64,000 nt of DNA from an uncultured cyanobacterium (GTDB lineage Bacteria; Cyanobacteriota; Cyanobacteriia; Thermostichales; Thermostichaceae), in assembly GCA_937944885.1 (NCBI GenBank), contig CALFBB010000016.1, positions 1-64,000 on the forward strand, written 5' to 3'. The position numbers and the translations under genes were made by a program. A model generated the notes under the pieces. That model saw only the letters and a list, made by a program, of their open reading frames with translations, searched no databases and was not told where the DNA came from. Every line of letters starts with the position of its first letter. The first letter of the stretch is position 1. Below are positions 1 through 8,479 of the stretch, one piece after another.

Positions 1-258
1 ATTCGTGCTCAACGCCTTTCGGCAATCAAAGGAATTTCACAAGGGATAGTCGGGATTCGTTCTCCAAAGGGCACGGGGTGCTCAACGCCTTTCGGCAATC
101 AAAGGAATTTCACATTGAAGAGGCTGTTAAAGAAGGCCAGGTCCTTTAGTGCTCAACGCCTTTCGGCAATCAAAGGAATTTCACGGGCTCAGAGGGGCTC
201 CCTCCTCTGCTTAGTGAAAATAGTGCTCAACGCCTTTCGGCAATCAAAGGAATTTCAC
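1..258 (-). CRISPR. CRISPR array of the type I (MYXAN/I-B) locus, continues beyond the left edge
   Basis: Four identical 36-base repeats lie at 5-40, 78-113, 149-184 and 223-258, separated by spacers of 37, 35 and 38 bases; bases 1-4 are the tail of a further spacer. Read on the minus strand the repeat starts GTGAAATTCC, has a GCC-GAAA-GGC hairpin with a GNRA-type tetraloop, and ends GTTGAGCAC, which would give the usual 8-base 5' handle UUGAGCAC. This supports leftward transcription, co-directional with the cas genes, with the leader at 259-510. The newest spacer would then be 185-222. The spacer at 114-148 is open in a forward frame (IEEAVKEGQVL), as expected of a piece of phage gene; that reading is inference. 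Confidence 0.97.
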
Positions 259-510
259 GCCGTGCCCTCGGAGCTCCGCCAGACAAGGCTTAGACACTCC
301 TTTTGCAAGTATATGCCAATATCATAGCCCAAGTCTATCAAAAGTGTACTCAACTTGCTAACGGTCAACTCCCCAAACTCAAGCCCAGTAAGGGATACAC
401 CTGTTGGCATGCACCTCACAGTGCCGAATATCCCGTAGGATCCCTGTCCAGTTTGCCTTTTAGCTTGGTCATTCCTGTCTAAAGTGTTCACAGTCAAGGA
501 TCCCTGTTTT
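259..510 (-). promoter_or_regulatory. putative CRISPR leader between cas2 and the array
   Basis: This 252-base stretch between the cas2 stop and the first repeat has no convincing gene and sits where the leader should be if the array is read leftward. The part nearest the array is AT-rich on the minus strand (for example CTATGATATTGGCATATAC). A weak repeat-like segment, AGTTGAGTACAC on the minus strand near 344-356, resembles the repeat end but is too diverged to call. Leader function is inferred from position only. Confidence 0.45.
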
Positions 511-804
511 TCAGAAGATTCGATAGCCACCCTGCTGTTCTGTCCAACTTTCCGCTGGGTTTATAGCAACCACTCGCTCTACGCAGCGGTTACAGATACC
601 CACAATCAACAGACCATCCTCAGGTTTAAGAATCTTCGCTAGTTGCCATCGTAGCTTCTCTCTTTCTCGTAAAGTCAACCAGCTGCGAAAGATAGAATAT
701 TGAAGTCGTTCACCGTATCCCTCCAAAAGCTTGTGGGCCTGCCGCCAGCGTTTCGGACAACGGATATCATAGCAAATAAGATAGCAAACCTTATGCTCAG
801 CCAT
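511..804 (-). CDS. cas2: CRISPR-associated endonuclease Cas2
   Basis: A 97-residue protein of normal Cas2 length. The N terminus VCYLICYDIRCPKRWRQAHK has the ferredoxin-like first strand with the conserved aspartate (YDI) and the following helix; GYGERLQYSIF is the classic second-strand motif. Cas2 dimers bridge two Cas1 dimers in the spacer-integration complex. The ATG lies 3 bases after the cas4-cas1 stop, so the two are certainly co-transcribed and form the adaptation module. It is the last cas gene before the array. Confidence 0.95.
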   Translation of the reverse strand: MAEHKVCYLICYDIRCPKRWRQAHKLLEGYGERLQYSIFRSWLTLREREKLRWQLAKILKPEDGLLIVGICNRCVERVVAINPAESWTEQQGGYRIF

Positions 805-807
805 GAC

Positions 808-2475
808 TTACCTCACCACTAACTGAGCAAAGAGCCCACCTTCACCAGTCCATTCTTTTTCCAGAAGTCGTACCTCTAACTCCAGTAATCGTCGATAGGT
901 GAGGGAATACCCTGTCACTGGATGTTTCCACTTCTCTTGCTTACGCTTCTCGTAAATAGAGATCATCTTTTTGCGCCCTTCATCACTCAGCCATACCTGC
1001 TCTCCACGTATTGTAAAATCAGCCTCTGGATCCCATTGTCCTCGGTTCACCGAAGCCATAATGGGCATATCGACCAAGGGTACCCGAAAGATTTCCATCA
1101 AATCTAAAGCTAGAGGTGGAGCCTGTGATCGGGGCTGATGATAAAAGCCTAGAGCAGGTTCTAGCCCTACTATCAAAATGGCATTCATGACATCCTTAAG
1201 TAGCAATCCATAACCAAATCCCAGCAGAGCATTGAAGCGATCTTTAGGTGGTCGCCGATTTCGACCCACAAAGCGCATTTCCTCCCTCACTGTATCTGAA
1301 AACATATGAGCTAAAGCTCCAAAGTATAGAGCGGCCAAGTTTCCCTCCAACCCCAGCAAGCTTTCACGAGAATCAGCTTTGTTCACTTGCTTGAGCACAG
1401 ATTTCATCTGTTCAATCGCTTGTTCCACCTGCGGTAGACGAGAGCAACTTGCACCGGAGCGCATCAAAAACTTGCGCTGGCTTTGTCCCCGGCAAGTTAC
1501 CAGTTGTTGAGCTAGCCTTAGGCATAGGTCCGGATCACTCAGGGCCCTGTACTGCCAGATGCGACGCTGGATACTACCCTTGCGAGGATCTAAGCTGCAC
1601 ACATAACGCCCTCCACCAGAAATAAAGTGGATCCCGATGTCAGATTCAGCACAAAAATGGATTGCTTGCGTTGAGATCTGAGAAAAGCTGTGGAGCACCA
1701 GTTGCCCTGTTTGTTGTGCAGCAATAAACTCTTCAGTTTGATCTTTATGAGTGATCTTGAGACGGGATCCACTTCGCCCTACCCGTGTTCCTGGTTCTAA
1801 AATATGCACACACTGCCGCTCATCATCCTCAGGAAACAGGCGCACCAGTTGCCATTCGCGGTCATGAGCCAGGCGTGCTTCTTCGGGCAGACACACAGGA
1901 GCCAGGGAACAACCGGCACAAAGACGCTCATTCTCGGTTACCGGAGGTCGCAGAGGAGATTGCCGTAGGAGTCTAGCTTGTTGAACAGCCTCCCGAACCG
2001 CAGCCCGCCCGGCTTCATCCAAAGGCACATGCACCAGCACATTGTCGGCATGGTAACGGATTCGCCCTTCTAAGATGGGAATGCCTAGAGCAGTTTCCAC
2101 CAAGTAGGCATAGGCCAGAATCTGGAGTCTGTCGCTCTCCCAGGCTACCGGTTGATTCTGGGGATCCCGTGCCGCACGACCCCGCTTGTGCTCGTAGGGA
2201 ATAAACTGGCCCTCACGAGTGCGCAAAGCATCCACCCGACCTCGTAAGCCCAGTTCAGCACTTTCTAGGAACAGATCTTCCCACTCCCCTTCTTCTTCGT
2301 TTTCTAACTCGACGTGTAATCGTCGTCCTGCAAATACTGCTGCGTTTTGTGTATAAAGTTCTTCGACCTCCTCCAGATAGAATAAGCGAGGGCAATAGGC
2401 TAGTGCATGTAGAGCAGATACCCGAATCAGGTCTAGATTCGCTTCAACTGTCGGATCCAATAGCATAGTCAGCAT
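808..2475 (-). CDS. cas4-cas1: Cas4-Cas1 fusion protein (MYXAN type)
   Basis: 555 residues. Residues 1-200 are a Cas4 RecB-like nuclease: Cys28 and the cluster Cys186, Cys189 and Cys195 are the expected four iron-sulfur ligands, with catalytic Asp82 (GRVDAL), the E95-H96-K97 motif and Gln118 (SDRLQILAYAYL). Residues 220-555 are Cas1: Glu377 in GLEGNLAALYF, His446 in GFYHQPRSQ and Asp458 in LALDLMEIFR fit the metal-binding triad. Cas4 trims and orients prespacers by PAM and Cas1 integrates them, so fusion couples PAM choice to integration. Fusions of this type are known in MYXAN-type and I-G systems. Separated from the effector genes by 433 bases, so probably with its own promoter. Confidence 0.95.
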   Translation of the reverse strand: MLTMLLDPTVEANLDLIRVSALHALAYCPRLFYLEEVEELYTQNAAVFAGRRLHVELENEEEGEWEDLFLESAELGLRGRVDALRTREGQFIPYEHKRGRAARDPQNQPVAWESDRLQILAYAYLVETALGIPILEGRIRYHADNVLVHVPLDEAGRAAVREAVQQARLLRQSPLRPPVTENERLCAGCSLAPVCLPEEARLAHDREWQLVRLFPEDDERQCVHILEPGTRVGRSGSRLKITHKDQTEEFIAAQQTGQLVLHSFSQISTQAIHFCAESDIGIHFISGGGRYVCSLDPRKGSIQRRIWQYRALSDPDLCLRLAQQLVTCRGQSQRKFLMRSGASCSRLPQVEQAIEQMKSVLKQVNKADSRESLLGLEGNLAALYFGALAHMFSDTVREEMRFVGRNRRPPKDRFNALLGFGYGLLLKDVMNAILIVGLEPALGFYHQPRSQAPPLALDLMEIFRVPLVDMPIMASVNRGQWDPEADFTIRGEQVWLSDEGRKKMISIYEKRKQEKWKHPVTGYSLTYRRLLELEVRLLEKEWTGEGGLFAQLVVR

Positions 2476-2908
2476 AATCTACCGATCAAATGGCGATAAG
2501 TGGAAGAATTTACCTGTAGTTATCAGGGATTAAAGAGTAAACCTTAAGGATCAGAATCCGAAAGAAAATTCAGCTGATTCTGCCTAGAAATCAGGAATGA
2601 CCTGCTCACTTTTTAAGAAATCTACTAATCAACTGGTTCAGCTCAGATTAAACACGAAATCTATTGTTCATCAGGGTAAATACCCAAACCAATTGGGATC
2701 TAGAACTAGATCAGAATAGCTTGCAACTTGTAAATCAACTTGTAAATCTTTTCTGCTGTGTTGGTGAGTGAGAGAAGTTGTATAACTAGATCAGGAGATT
2801 TGTTTTGTTAGTATGACTGCTGGGGATCTACTCAGAGACTTGACTCCCTTTCTGGAGAAAATGGAGAAATCAAGGGAGTGACGACCCACAAGTTTATTAT
2901 AGTTACTC
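2476..2908. other. 433-base non-coding gap between effector and adaptation modules
   Basis: No plausible gene on either strand. The stretch is AT-richer than its neighbours, unusual inside an otherwise overlapping operon. It holds a 12-base near-tandem repeat (ACTTGTAAATCA then ACTTGTAAATCT, around 2727-2750) and an inverted repeat at 2843-2879. It most likely carries the 3' end of the effector transcript and a separate promoter for cas4-cas1/cas2; I could not fix a single -35/-10 pair. Confidence 0.5.
2843..2879 (-). terminator. inverted repeat downstream of cas5
   Basis: ACTCCCTT at 2843-2850 pairs perfectly with AAGGGAGT at 2872-2879 around a 21-base loop, 30 bases past the cas5 stop. There is no T-run after it on the minus strand, so it may be a partial terminator, attenuator or RNA-stabilising hairpin limiting read-through from the effector genes into cas4-cas1. 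Confidence 0.4.
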
Positions 2909-3505
2909 CTAATCACTACGAATTAGTGTCCATACTGATTCTGGTAATGGTTCTGGTTGCTTTTGTAGGGAATAGCGCAACCAACGCGTGCCACTGGATC
3001 CCACGTGATCTACCCAGTAGGGTAGGGTGAGTAATCCATCTTGATCTTGAGTTAACCACTGTCCACCTTGAGGCCTATCTTTGACTCTAGTAACAGCGTT
3101 AATCAAGTCTCGACTTTCCCCTAGGCTAAGCCCACCTGAGCGTATAACACTCTCAGGATGATCAAAAGCTTCCTCTAGCCGATCCGCTAGGGATCCCTTG
3201 ACCAGCACTCGTATCTGCACATTGGTCAAGAGCTGCTGATAGTCGGGACAAGCGTTACTGGGAGCGCTAATATCCTTACTTTTGAACCGCCGGAATGTTC
3301 GAATAACAGTAGATTGTTGGGGTTGGCTCAAAAGAGCAATCGCCAGCTGGGTATCAGTGTAACGATGGCGATCCCATTCACCAATTAAGGATAGCAACAT
3401 CCCGTAAACTGTTGCCGGCGGTGGCAGAGGATAGGTCTCGGCAAACTGACGGCCTCGTGATTGCCGAAAACAAGCAACAGGTACTTCAATCTGAAGCTGA
3501 ATCAT
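2909..3505 (-). CDS. cas5: Cas5 (DevS family)
   Basis: 198 residues. The N terminus (VPVACFRQSRGRQFAETYPL then PPPATVYGMLLSLIGE) is typical of the RAMP-fold Cas5 of Tneap/Myxan-type Cascades, in which Cas5 holds the 5' handle of the crRNA and caps the Cas7 backbone. The S-G-G-L-S-L-G-E-S segment near residue 125 is the family's glycine-rich region. Its start overlaps the cas7 stop by 4 bases (ATGA), so translation is coupled. It is the last gene of the effector block. Confidence 0.92.
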   Translation of the reverse strand: MIQLQIEVPVACFRQSRGRQFAETYPLPPPATVYGMLLSLIGEWDRHRYTDTQLAIALLSQPQQSTVIRTFRRFKSKDISAPSNACPDYQQLLTNVQIRVLVKGSLADRLEEAFDHPESVIRSGGLSLGESRDLINAVTRVKDRPQGGQWLTQDQDGLLTLPYWVDHVGSSGTRWLRYSLQKQPEPLPESVWTLIRSD

Positions 3506-4431
3506 CTTTCATGTTCTCCTTTTTTCTCCTCGTTTAATTGCTCACGGATCAGCTGGATAACCTCCGTAACCGCTGCCTTAATCCCTGGCTCGACATGAGC
3601 ACCGAGAGCTTCTAGCTTCTCACCATCTTCAGTTTCGGCTGCAGCTCCAGCTACCCATAATTCAGAAGGATCAATATCACCCGCTTGTACCCGACGCACC
3701 AGATCAGGCATAGTTAAATTTCCTTCCGTATCTTCCTCAAAGCAGTAAAGAATACGTGGTGAAAAATCGTGAGTCCACCGTAGCACTAAGCTATCGGGCG
3801 CAAAATCATAGAGAAAACGAGAGTGATTACCGGCTACTTCCCCCAAAGAAATAAGACCCTCTAGAACAGCAATTACCCTATCTTGGTGATGTAGGCGGCC
3901 CGGGGTTGCGGCAAACCCATATTGATAGCGGGTGGCATGAACCTCAGTGCCGTAAAGAGAGGTGGATCCCTTTTGGCCACTCTTAGCATTAAAAGTGACA
4001 TCACCACTGTAGGGCTGGGTAGAAATTGCACGCGTGACCTCTAAAACCCCTCGACGAGCAGTGGTAGTGCCCTTTAGAGCTTGTTTACCTTTGCTCTTGC
4101 CAGCATTTTCATCAGAGGCATCTATTTTCGCTCCTTCTGCTCGCATATAGCCTAAAACATCATCATCAATGTAGCTATCAGGATCAAAGTCAGATTTCCA
4201 TTTATTATCATTGGTGATATCATCCCATTCACGATTGACCTCATAGCCATTTCCTGCTGTCTGCCAGTAGTAGCGCAAGGCCCAGCGAATGGCTTCTGCA
4301 GAAACGGTAGTATGTACCTCGTTCTTCCAGAGGATTTTCTGCAAGGTGGTGATATTGCCCTCATTCTCACCACGATTGTTGGCTGCAGTGCCATAGCTGG
4401 TCAGAATGTTGCCAAATAGATGAAAAGTCAT
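3502..4431 (-). CDS. cas7: Cas7 (DevR/Cst2 family) Cascade backbone
   Basis: 309 residues, normal length for DevR-type Cas7. Features include the N-terminal FGNILTSYGTAANNRGENEG segment, RRGVLEVTRAISTQPYSGD in the middle and GTEVHATRYQYGFAATP. Cas7 subunits polymerise along the spacer part of the crRNA and form the helical backbone that displays the seed, kinking every sixth base out of pairing. Lies 72 bases after cas8 and overlaps cas5 by 4 bases. Confidence 0.93.
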   Translation of the reverse strand: MTFHLFGNILTSYGTAANNRGENEGNITTLQKILWKNEVHTTVSAEAIRWALRYYWQTAGNGYEVNREWDDITNDNKWKSDFDPDSYIDDDVLGYMRAEGAKIDASDENAGKSKGKQALKGTTTARRGVLEVTRAISTQPYSGDVTFNAKSGQKGSTSLYGTEVHATRYQYGFAATPGRLHHQDRVIAVLEGLISLGEVAGNHSRFLYDFAPDSLVLRWTHDFSPRILYCFEEDTEGNLTMPDLVRRVQAGDIDPSELWVAGAAAETEDGEKLEALGAHVEPGIKAAVTEVIQLIREQLNEEKKGEHER

Positions 4432-4503
4432 GGTTGACTCCTTAAGTTAAGTTTGAGACGATTTTCAAACACCTGATGGAGTTCTAAGGTCAAGCCTGAT
4501 CAT

Positions 4504-6051
4504 TTATTCAAGACCGCGGATCTCGATTAGATCTTCATCTTCAGGATCAACTTCATCGAGATCCTTATCTTTTTCCTTACCTTTGTAACTAGCTAAGGCC
4601 AACAAGGCTAAATCTCGCCCCTTTCGCCATTGTTTTGGATCTGTAGCCAATCCCATTAGCTCGTTCCAATGCTCTTGTAAAGTAGGTAGTCGCCCAGCAC
4701 GAGACCAAAAATCGGTAATAAACTCTCGAAATGTCTCAGCATTTTTACAGCGACTTAAGCCGGTACGTATCCGTGTATTCTCTCGGTCAAAGTTAGTTAA
4801 TTCTCCTCGATCTCTAGTTCTTTCGGCCAAGCGTCCATAGGTAAATCTAATGGCTTCATGACAAGCTTGTATGAACCAAAGCTCTCTGGGATCTATTTCC
4901 GTCTGCATGACCATTTGATAGAGACCTCCCTTTTCGTAACTAAGTTGTTCGAATCGTTTATTGCTGTTAACCCACTCGCTAAAGTTCATGTACCAGGGAT
5001 GATCACGAGCTAGATTTTCAGCAATCATCTCACGAGCAAAACTAGTGGCTACAAAGCTACGCTCTTCTTGTTTGGATTTAGCAATCCGGTCAGGTAGCTC
5101 ATTCAAACAGACCTGATAGTTTTTACAAGCTCGGTAGCTTGCTTCAACTGTAAATAGGCCTGTGCGGGTTTTTTGCTGATTTGACCAAGATACTGTTCCC
5201 AAAGTCAAGACCTGACAGCGCGAAACCTGGAAAGTTTGGCTAGCATCAGCAATGTTTTGATAAGTTAAAAACTTCAGCCCTGCATCTCCTAGGCCTGTAG
5301 CATGAAAATCTCGGTAGCTAGCATAACGTAATTTGGGATCCATTCGATAGTTAGCATAGGTTTCCATGTTGGTAATTTCAGGGATCACCAAGGCATATTC
5401 TGCTCGTTTATCTCGTAATCGAGAGCGAAGAATGTAGTAGCAGCAAGCAACAAGGGCATAGAGTAAAACAAAAGCCAACTGAGGTGACTCCTCAAAGCTT
5501 GTATCTGAGGTAAACGCTGCATGACGTGTGGCAGCGCCAGGATATAACCATCCTGAAATATTAATAGGTTTTTTGAGTAGTTTTCCTTTATTATCACACA
5601 ACTTTTCGGCAAAGTCTTGACAAGCGTAGCTTTCTAGTGCCTTATACTCAGTAATAATTGGTGGTTTGTCCTCATCAAGGATAAAAGATTGAACTTTTTT
5701 GCCAATAGCTTTATGAGTTTTATTATGTTGTAAAAAGGTGCCTAGTATCCCTTCATGAATAATGACCTGTGAATCTTTACGCATGGATTTAGAGTCTAGG
5801 CCCCTAAGAGAGATCAGTCCATCATCTAATTGGAATGACTCTCGCAGCAGCCAGTCAAGAACTTCAAGATCATTACCTTCCCATTTAAGATGGATTTCCC
5901 GTGGTGTTAATTCCCAATTTAGGGATCCCAGACGTTGAGTCAATGAAGTTTCTTTTTCTAGTTGTTTCAAAGTCATCCAAAGTCCTGCTAACCCGGCTCG
6001 ATGTAGAAGGGTTAAACTGGGATCCCCTAAGTGAAATTTTAGTTCAGTCAT
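4504..6051 (-). CDS. cas8: Cas8 large subunit (Cas8a1/Csx13, MYXAN type)
   Basis: 515 residues. The beginning (GDPSLTLLHRAGLAGLWMTL) and the WLYPGAATRHAAF segment near residue 170 are what I recognise from the Csx13 group; cysteine pairs typical of other Cas8b proteins are not evident. Cas8 reads the PAM and recruits Cas3. The tail (KGKEKDKDLDEVDPEDEDL) is highly charged and probably disordered. The start overlaps the cas3 stop by 4 bases. Sequence divergence makes the family call less certain than for cas3 or cas7, but the position is unambiguous. Confidence 0.85.
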   Translation of the reverse strand: MTELKFHLGDPSLTLLHRAGLAGLWMTLKQLEKETSLTQRLGSLNWELTPREIHLKWEGNDLEVLDWLLRESFQLDDGLISLRGLDSKSMRKDSQVIIHEGILGTFLQHNKTHKAIGKKVQSFILDEDKPPIITEYKALESYACQDFAEKLCDNKGKLLKKPINISGWLYPGAATRHAAFTSDTSFEESPQLAFVLLYALVACCYYILRSRLRDKRAEYALVIPEITNMETYANYRMDPKLRYASYRDFHATGLGDAGLKFLTYQNIADASQTFQVSRCQVLTLGTVSWSNQQKTRTGLFTVEASYRACKNYQVCLNELPDRIAKSKQEERSFVATSFAREMIAENLARDHPWYMNFSEWVNSNKRFEQLSYEKGGLYQMVMQTEIDPRELWFIQACHEAIRFTYGRLAERTRDRGELTNFDRENTRIRTGLSRCKNAETFREFITDFWSRAGRLPTLQEHWNELMGLATDPKQWRKGRDLALLALASYKGKEKDKDLDEVDPEDEDLIEIRGLE

Positions 6052-8462
6052 GGTGTACCTACCTCTTCACTATAAGTGATGTAACCTGGCTCAGTGATAA
6101 AATAAAAACCTTTCCGCTTCCAATTCCACCATTTTGTTTCCCCACCTGGAAATCGAATAGGTATAGCCCAGGCCTGTGCTTCTTTTAGAAAGGCTTGGTT
6201 TTCAGAGAGTCTCTCTCCCTTTAATTTAGATTTTTCTAGTCGCTCTTTTGCTGCCTTATGAATTTCCTGTATATCTTCTTTAAGTAAAACAGTAATGGTG
6301 TAACTTCCCTCTCTAAGAAAATCTTGATAACTGAAATAGTTTCCTTCAATCCAAGCTGATTCAACAGATTGATAATCTTTCTGATTGAGCTGCGATGCAG
6401 CTGATGCCAGATCCTGCTGTGAAACACTTTCATGTCTCTGTAGATATTCTAAAAGTTGTTTTCCTGTTTCCAGATCAGTTTTTTTATAAGGCTGCGACTT
6501 ATTCCAGTCGTAAAAAAGAGCTAGTCGGGATCCCTCACTCTCGTCAGTCATCGTGCGATTTAAGCGACCTAGTCGTTGAATCAAAGCTGCTGCAGGAGCC
6601 ATAGCTGAGATGAGTAAGTCTGCACTCAAGTCCAGTGATATTTCACATACCTGTGTGGTTACAGCAAGAACAGGATTTCCAGACTTAAAAGCTTCAATAA
6701 CTTGCTCATGTTTTCTTACTCTATCTTTGTATCGAAAACGGCTATGGTAAATTAAAATCGACTTCTTGAACTCAGATAATTTCTTTTGTGCTAAGTGATA
6801 AATCTCAATGCAACTCGATACAGAATTGGTAACCCACAAAACCTTCTGACCTGATGCAATAGCTTCCCTTACTTTTGTCCAGATTACTTCCGACTCGATC
6901 GGATCCCCTGCTGTCTCAATTCTTTGAAGTTGATATCGTTTTAATTGCTCCAATTCTTTTGGCCCTTCAATGGGATCCCCAAGGGGCTCACCAATTTCAG
7001 CCATTACCCGTTGAATAGCTTGCAATTGCCCTGGGGTAAAGCTGGCGCTCATTAACAAGATGGGGGCACCGCGAAATACTCGCAGAAACTGTAGCAGCGC
7101 CCCAAAGAGCCGATCATCGTAGGCATGAACTTCATCAAAGACAAAAGCTGACTGCACCAGTGCTGGCCAGGCAAAGAGAGGACGACGATTGTTTTGGATA
7201 ATACCTAGAATGGAATCCACTGTACAGATGATCAACTTCTTACGCCAAGCTTGAAAAGCCTCTAATCGGAGTGGGATCCCTTCGGCATCCTCTCCTTCTT
7301 GGGTAAACAAAAGCTCTCGATCCAGATCCGCCCGTGAGTGCATCAGTAGAGACTCAATTGAGGATCCATTGGCATAGTCTAGGTAGCCCTGTGTTGCAGT
7401 ACCTGTGGTGGGATAACCGAAAAATAGACGTTTTTCTACTGCCCACCGCTGGGCCCAGGCATAGGCTCCGATGGTTTTGCCTGTACCGCAACCAGCTTTG
7501 ACTAACGTTACCCGATGAGAAGTGGCCGCAATCTGCTCTTGGAAAGGTCGCAACGAATGGTTACCCAGCCGTTGTTTAATCAACTCTTGTAGGTCTTTTT
7601 GAGTGAGTGCCAAACCTAAAGTACTGGCAAGCCAGTCTCGTAAGTTATCTTCAAGCAGCTGCACAGAGGATCCTGCTAAATCAGCGGCAATCACAGTTGC
7701 TTTTACTGCTCCCACCATCACCTGTTTTTCATAGGTAAGTGCCTGAGTAACATCTCGGAATTGCTTTTGCAGGCTCGTAAGATGATCTTCTAACTCTTCC
7801 TTTCTCCAGGCTCGATCAGTAACAACAGGTATTTCTTTGGGAAGGTCTAGTTGTTGGGAGCCCAATCTTAACACCGCCCGGAAGTCACAATGATTGGTAT
7901 AAACCCGAAGCTCGGCTCCTGCTCCGTTAGCCAGAGCTGTAATCTTTTCAGATCTTCTGTTTTCTCTATCCACCCCTGCCTTAAGGTGATGTCCTATTGC
8001 TGCCCAGACTGCTATAATCAGTTCTTCTTCCGTAAACTTTTCTAGTAGCCAATCTCTGAACTCAGGCACTTGCAGTGCCAGGATCCCACTTAGAAACTCA
8101 TGGCGAATTAGCTGTCGGGATCCATGGTCTTTCCATTTCTTAATGACTCTTTCCTTATTCTTGTCATCTAGTATAGATGAATTGATATAAACCATTTCTT
8201 GAAAATGCTGATTAGCTTTGCCCCAATCGTGTAAATAAGCTCCTAGCTTGATAATCTTTGCAAAGTAATCGCAATCTAATTTTTGTAACCCTAAGTGCTG
8301 CAGAATCTCATGTCCCAAGCTATCGACTAGCATCTCAGCTGCCAACAACACAGCCCCGATATGTCCTGTAAACTTAGCAGCACCCTTCGCCGATGCATAT
8401 TCCTGCTCCGACTGAGACTCATCCTTTTTCGGTAATGACTTTGCCAATAAGTTCTTAAACAT
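6048..8462 (-). CDS. cas3: Cas3 HD nuclease-helicase
   Basis: 804 residues from the ATG at 8462 (an upstream extension to 8504 would overlap cas6 and lacks homology-like sequence). The HD nuclease is N-terminal: His34, H78-D79 (YLHDWGK) and GHH at 157-159. The helicase follows: Walker A KAGCGTGKT at 322-330, DEVH at 442-445, the SAS motif (LMSASFT) and the QRLGRLNR arginine-finger motif. After Cascade opens an R-loop, Cas3 is recruited, nicks the displaced strand and degrades DNA 3'-5'. Single-chain HD-helicase order as in most type I systems; starts 17 bases after the cas6 stop. Confidence 0.97.
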   Translation of the reverse strand: MFKNLLAKSLPKKDESQSEQEYASAKGAAKFTGHIGAVLLAAEMLVDSLGHEILQHLGLQKLDCDYFAKIIKLGAYLHDWGKANQHFQEMVYINSSILDDKNKERVIKKWKDHGSRQLIRHEFLSGILALQVPEFRDWLLEKFTEEELIIAVWAAIGHHLKAGVDRENRRSEKITALANGAGAELRVYTNHCDFRAVLRLGSQQLDLPKEIPVVTDRAWRKEELEDHLTSLQKQFRDVTQALTYEKQVMVGAVKATVIAADLAGSSVQLLEDNLRDWLASTLGLALTQKDLQELIKQRLGNHSLRPFQEQIAATSHRVTLVKAGCGTGKTIGAYAWAQRWAVEKRLFFGYPTTGTATQGYLDYANGSSIESLLMHSRADLDRELLFTQEGEDAEGIPLRLEAFQAWRKKLIICTVDSILGIIQNNRRPLFAWPALVQSAFVFDEVHAYDDRLFGALLQFLRVFRGAPILLMSASFTPGQLQAIQRVMAEIGEPLGDPIEGPKELEQLKRYQLQRIETAGDPIESEVIWTKVREAIASGQKVLWVTNSVSSCIEIYHLAQKKLSEFKKSILIYHSRFRYKDRVRKHEQVIEAFKSGNPVLAVTTQVCEISLDLSADLLISAMAPAAALIQRLGRLNRTMTDESEGSRLALFYDWNKSQPYKKTDLETGKQLLEYLQRHESVSQQDLASAASQLNQKDYQSVESAWIEGNYFSYQDFLREGSYTITVLLKEDIQEIHKAAKERLEKSKLKGERLSENQAFLKEAQAWAIPIRFPGGETKWWNWKRKGFYFITEPGYITYSEEVGTP

Positions 8463-8479
8463 GGTGGGATCCCTGCTCA

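Noticed and set aside
344-380. Repeat-like segment GTGTACTCAAC right of the type I array as a terminal degenerate repeat
   Set aside because: It would need an 85-base spacer and matches poorly beyond the first bases; repeat direction also makes this side the leader.
255-530. 91-residue open frame on the minus strand between cas2 and the array
   Set aside because: It runs into the first CRISPR repeat, lacks family resemblance and occupies the expected leader; a chance frame.
1590-1976. Open frames on both strands inside cas4-cas1 (60 and 63 residues)
   Set aside because: Fully inside a gene with clear Cas4 and Cas1 motifs; shadow frames.
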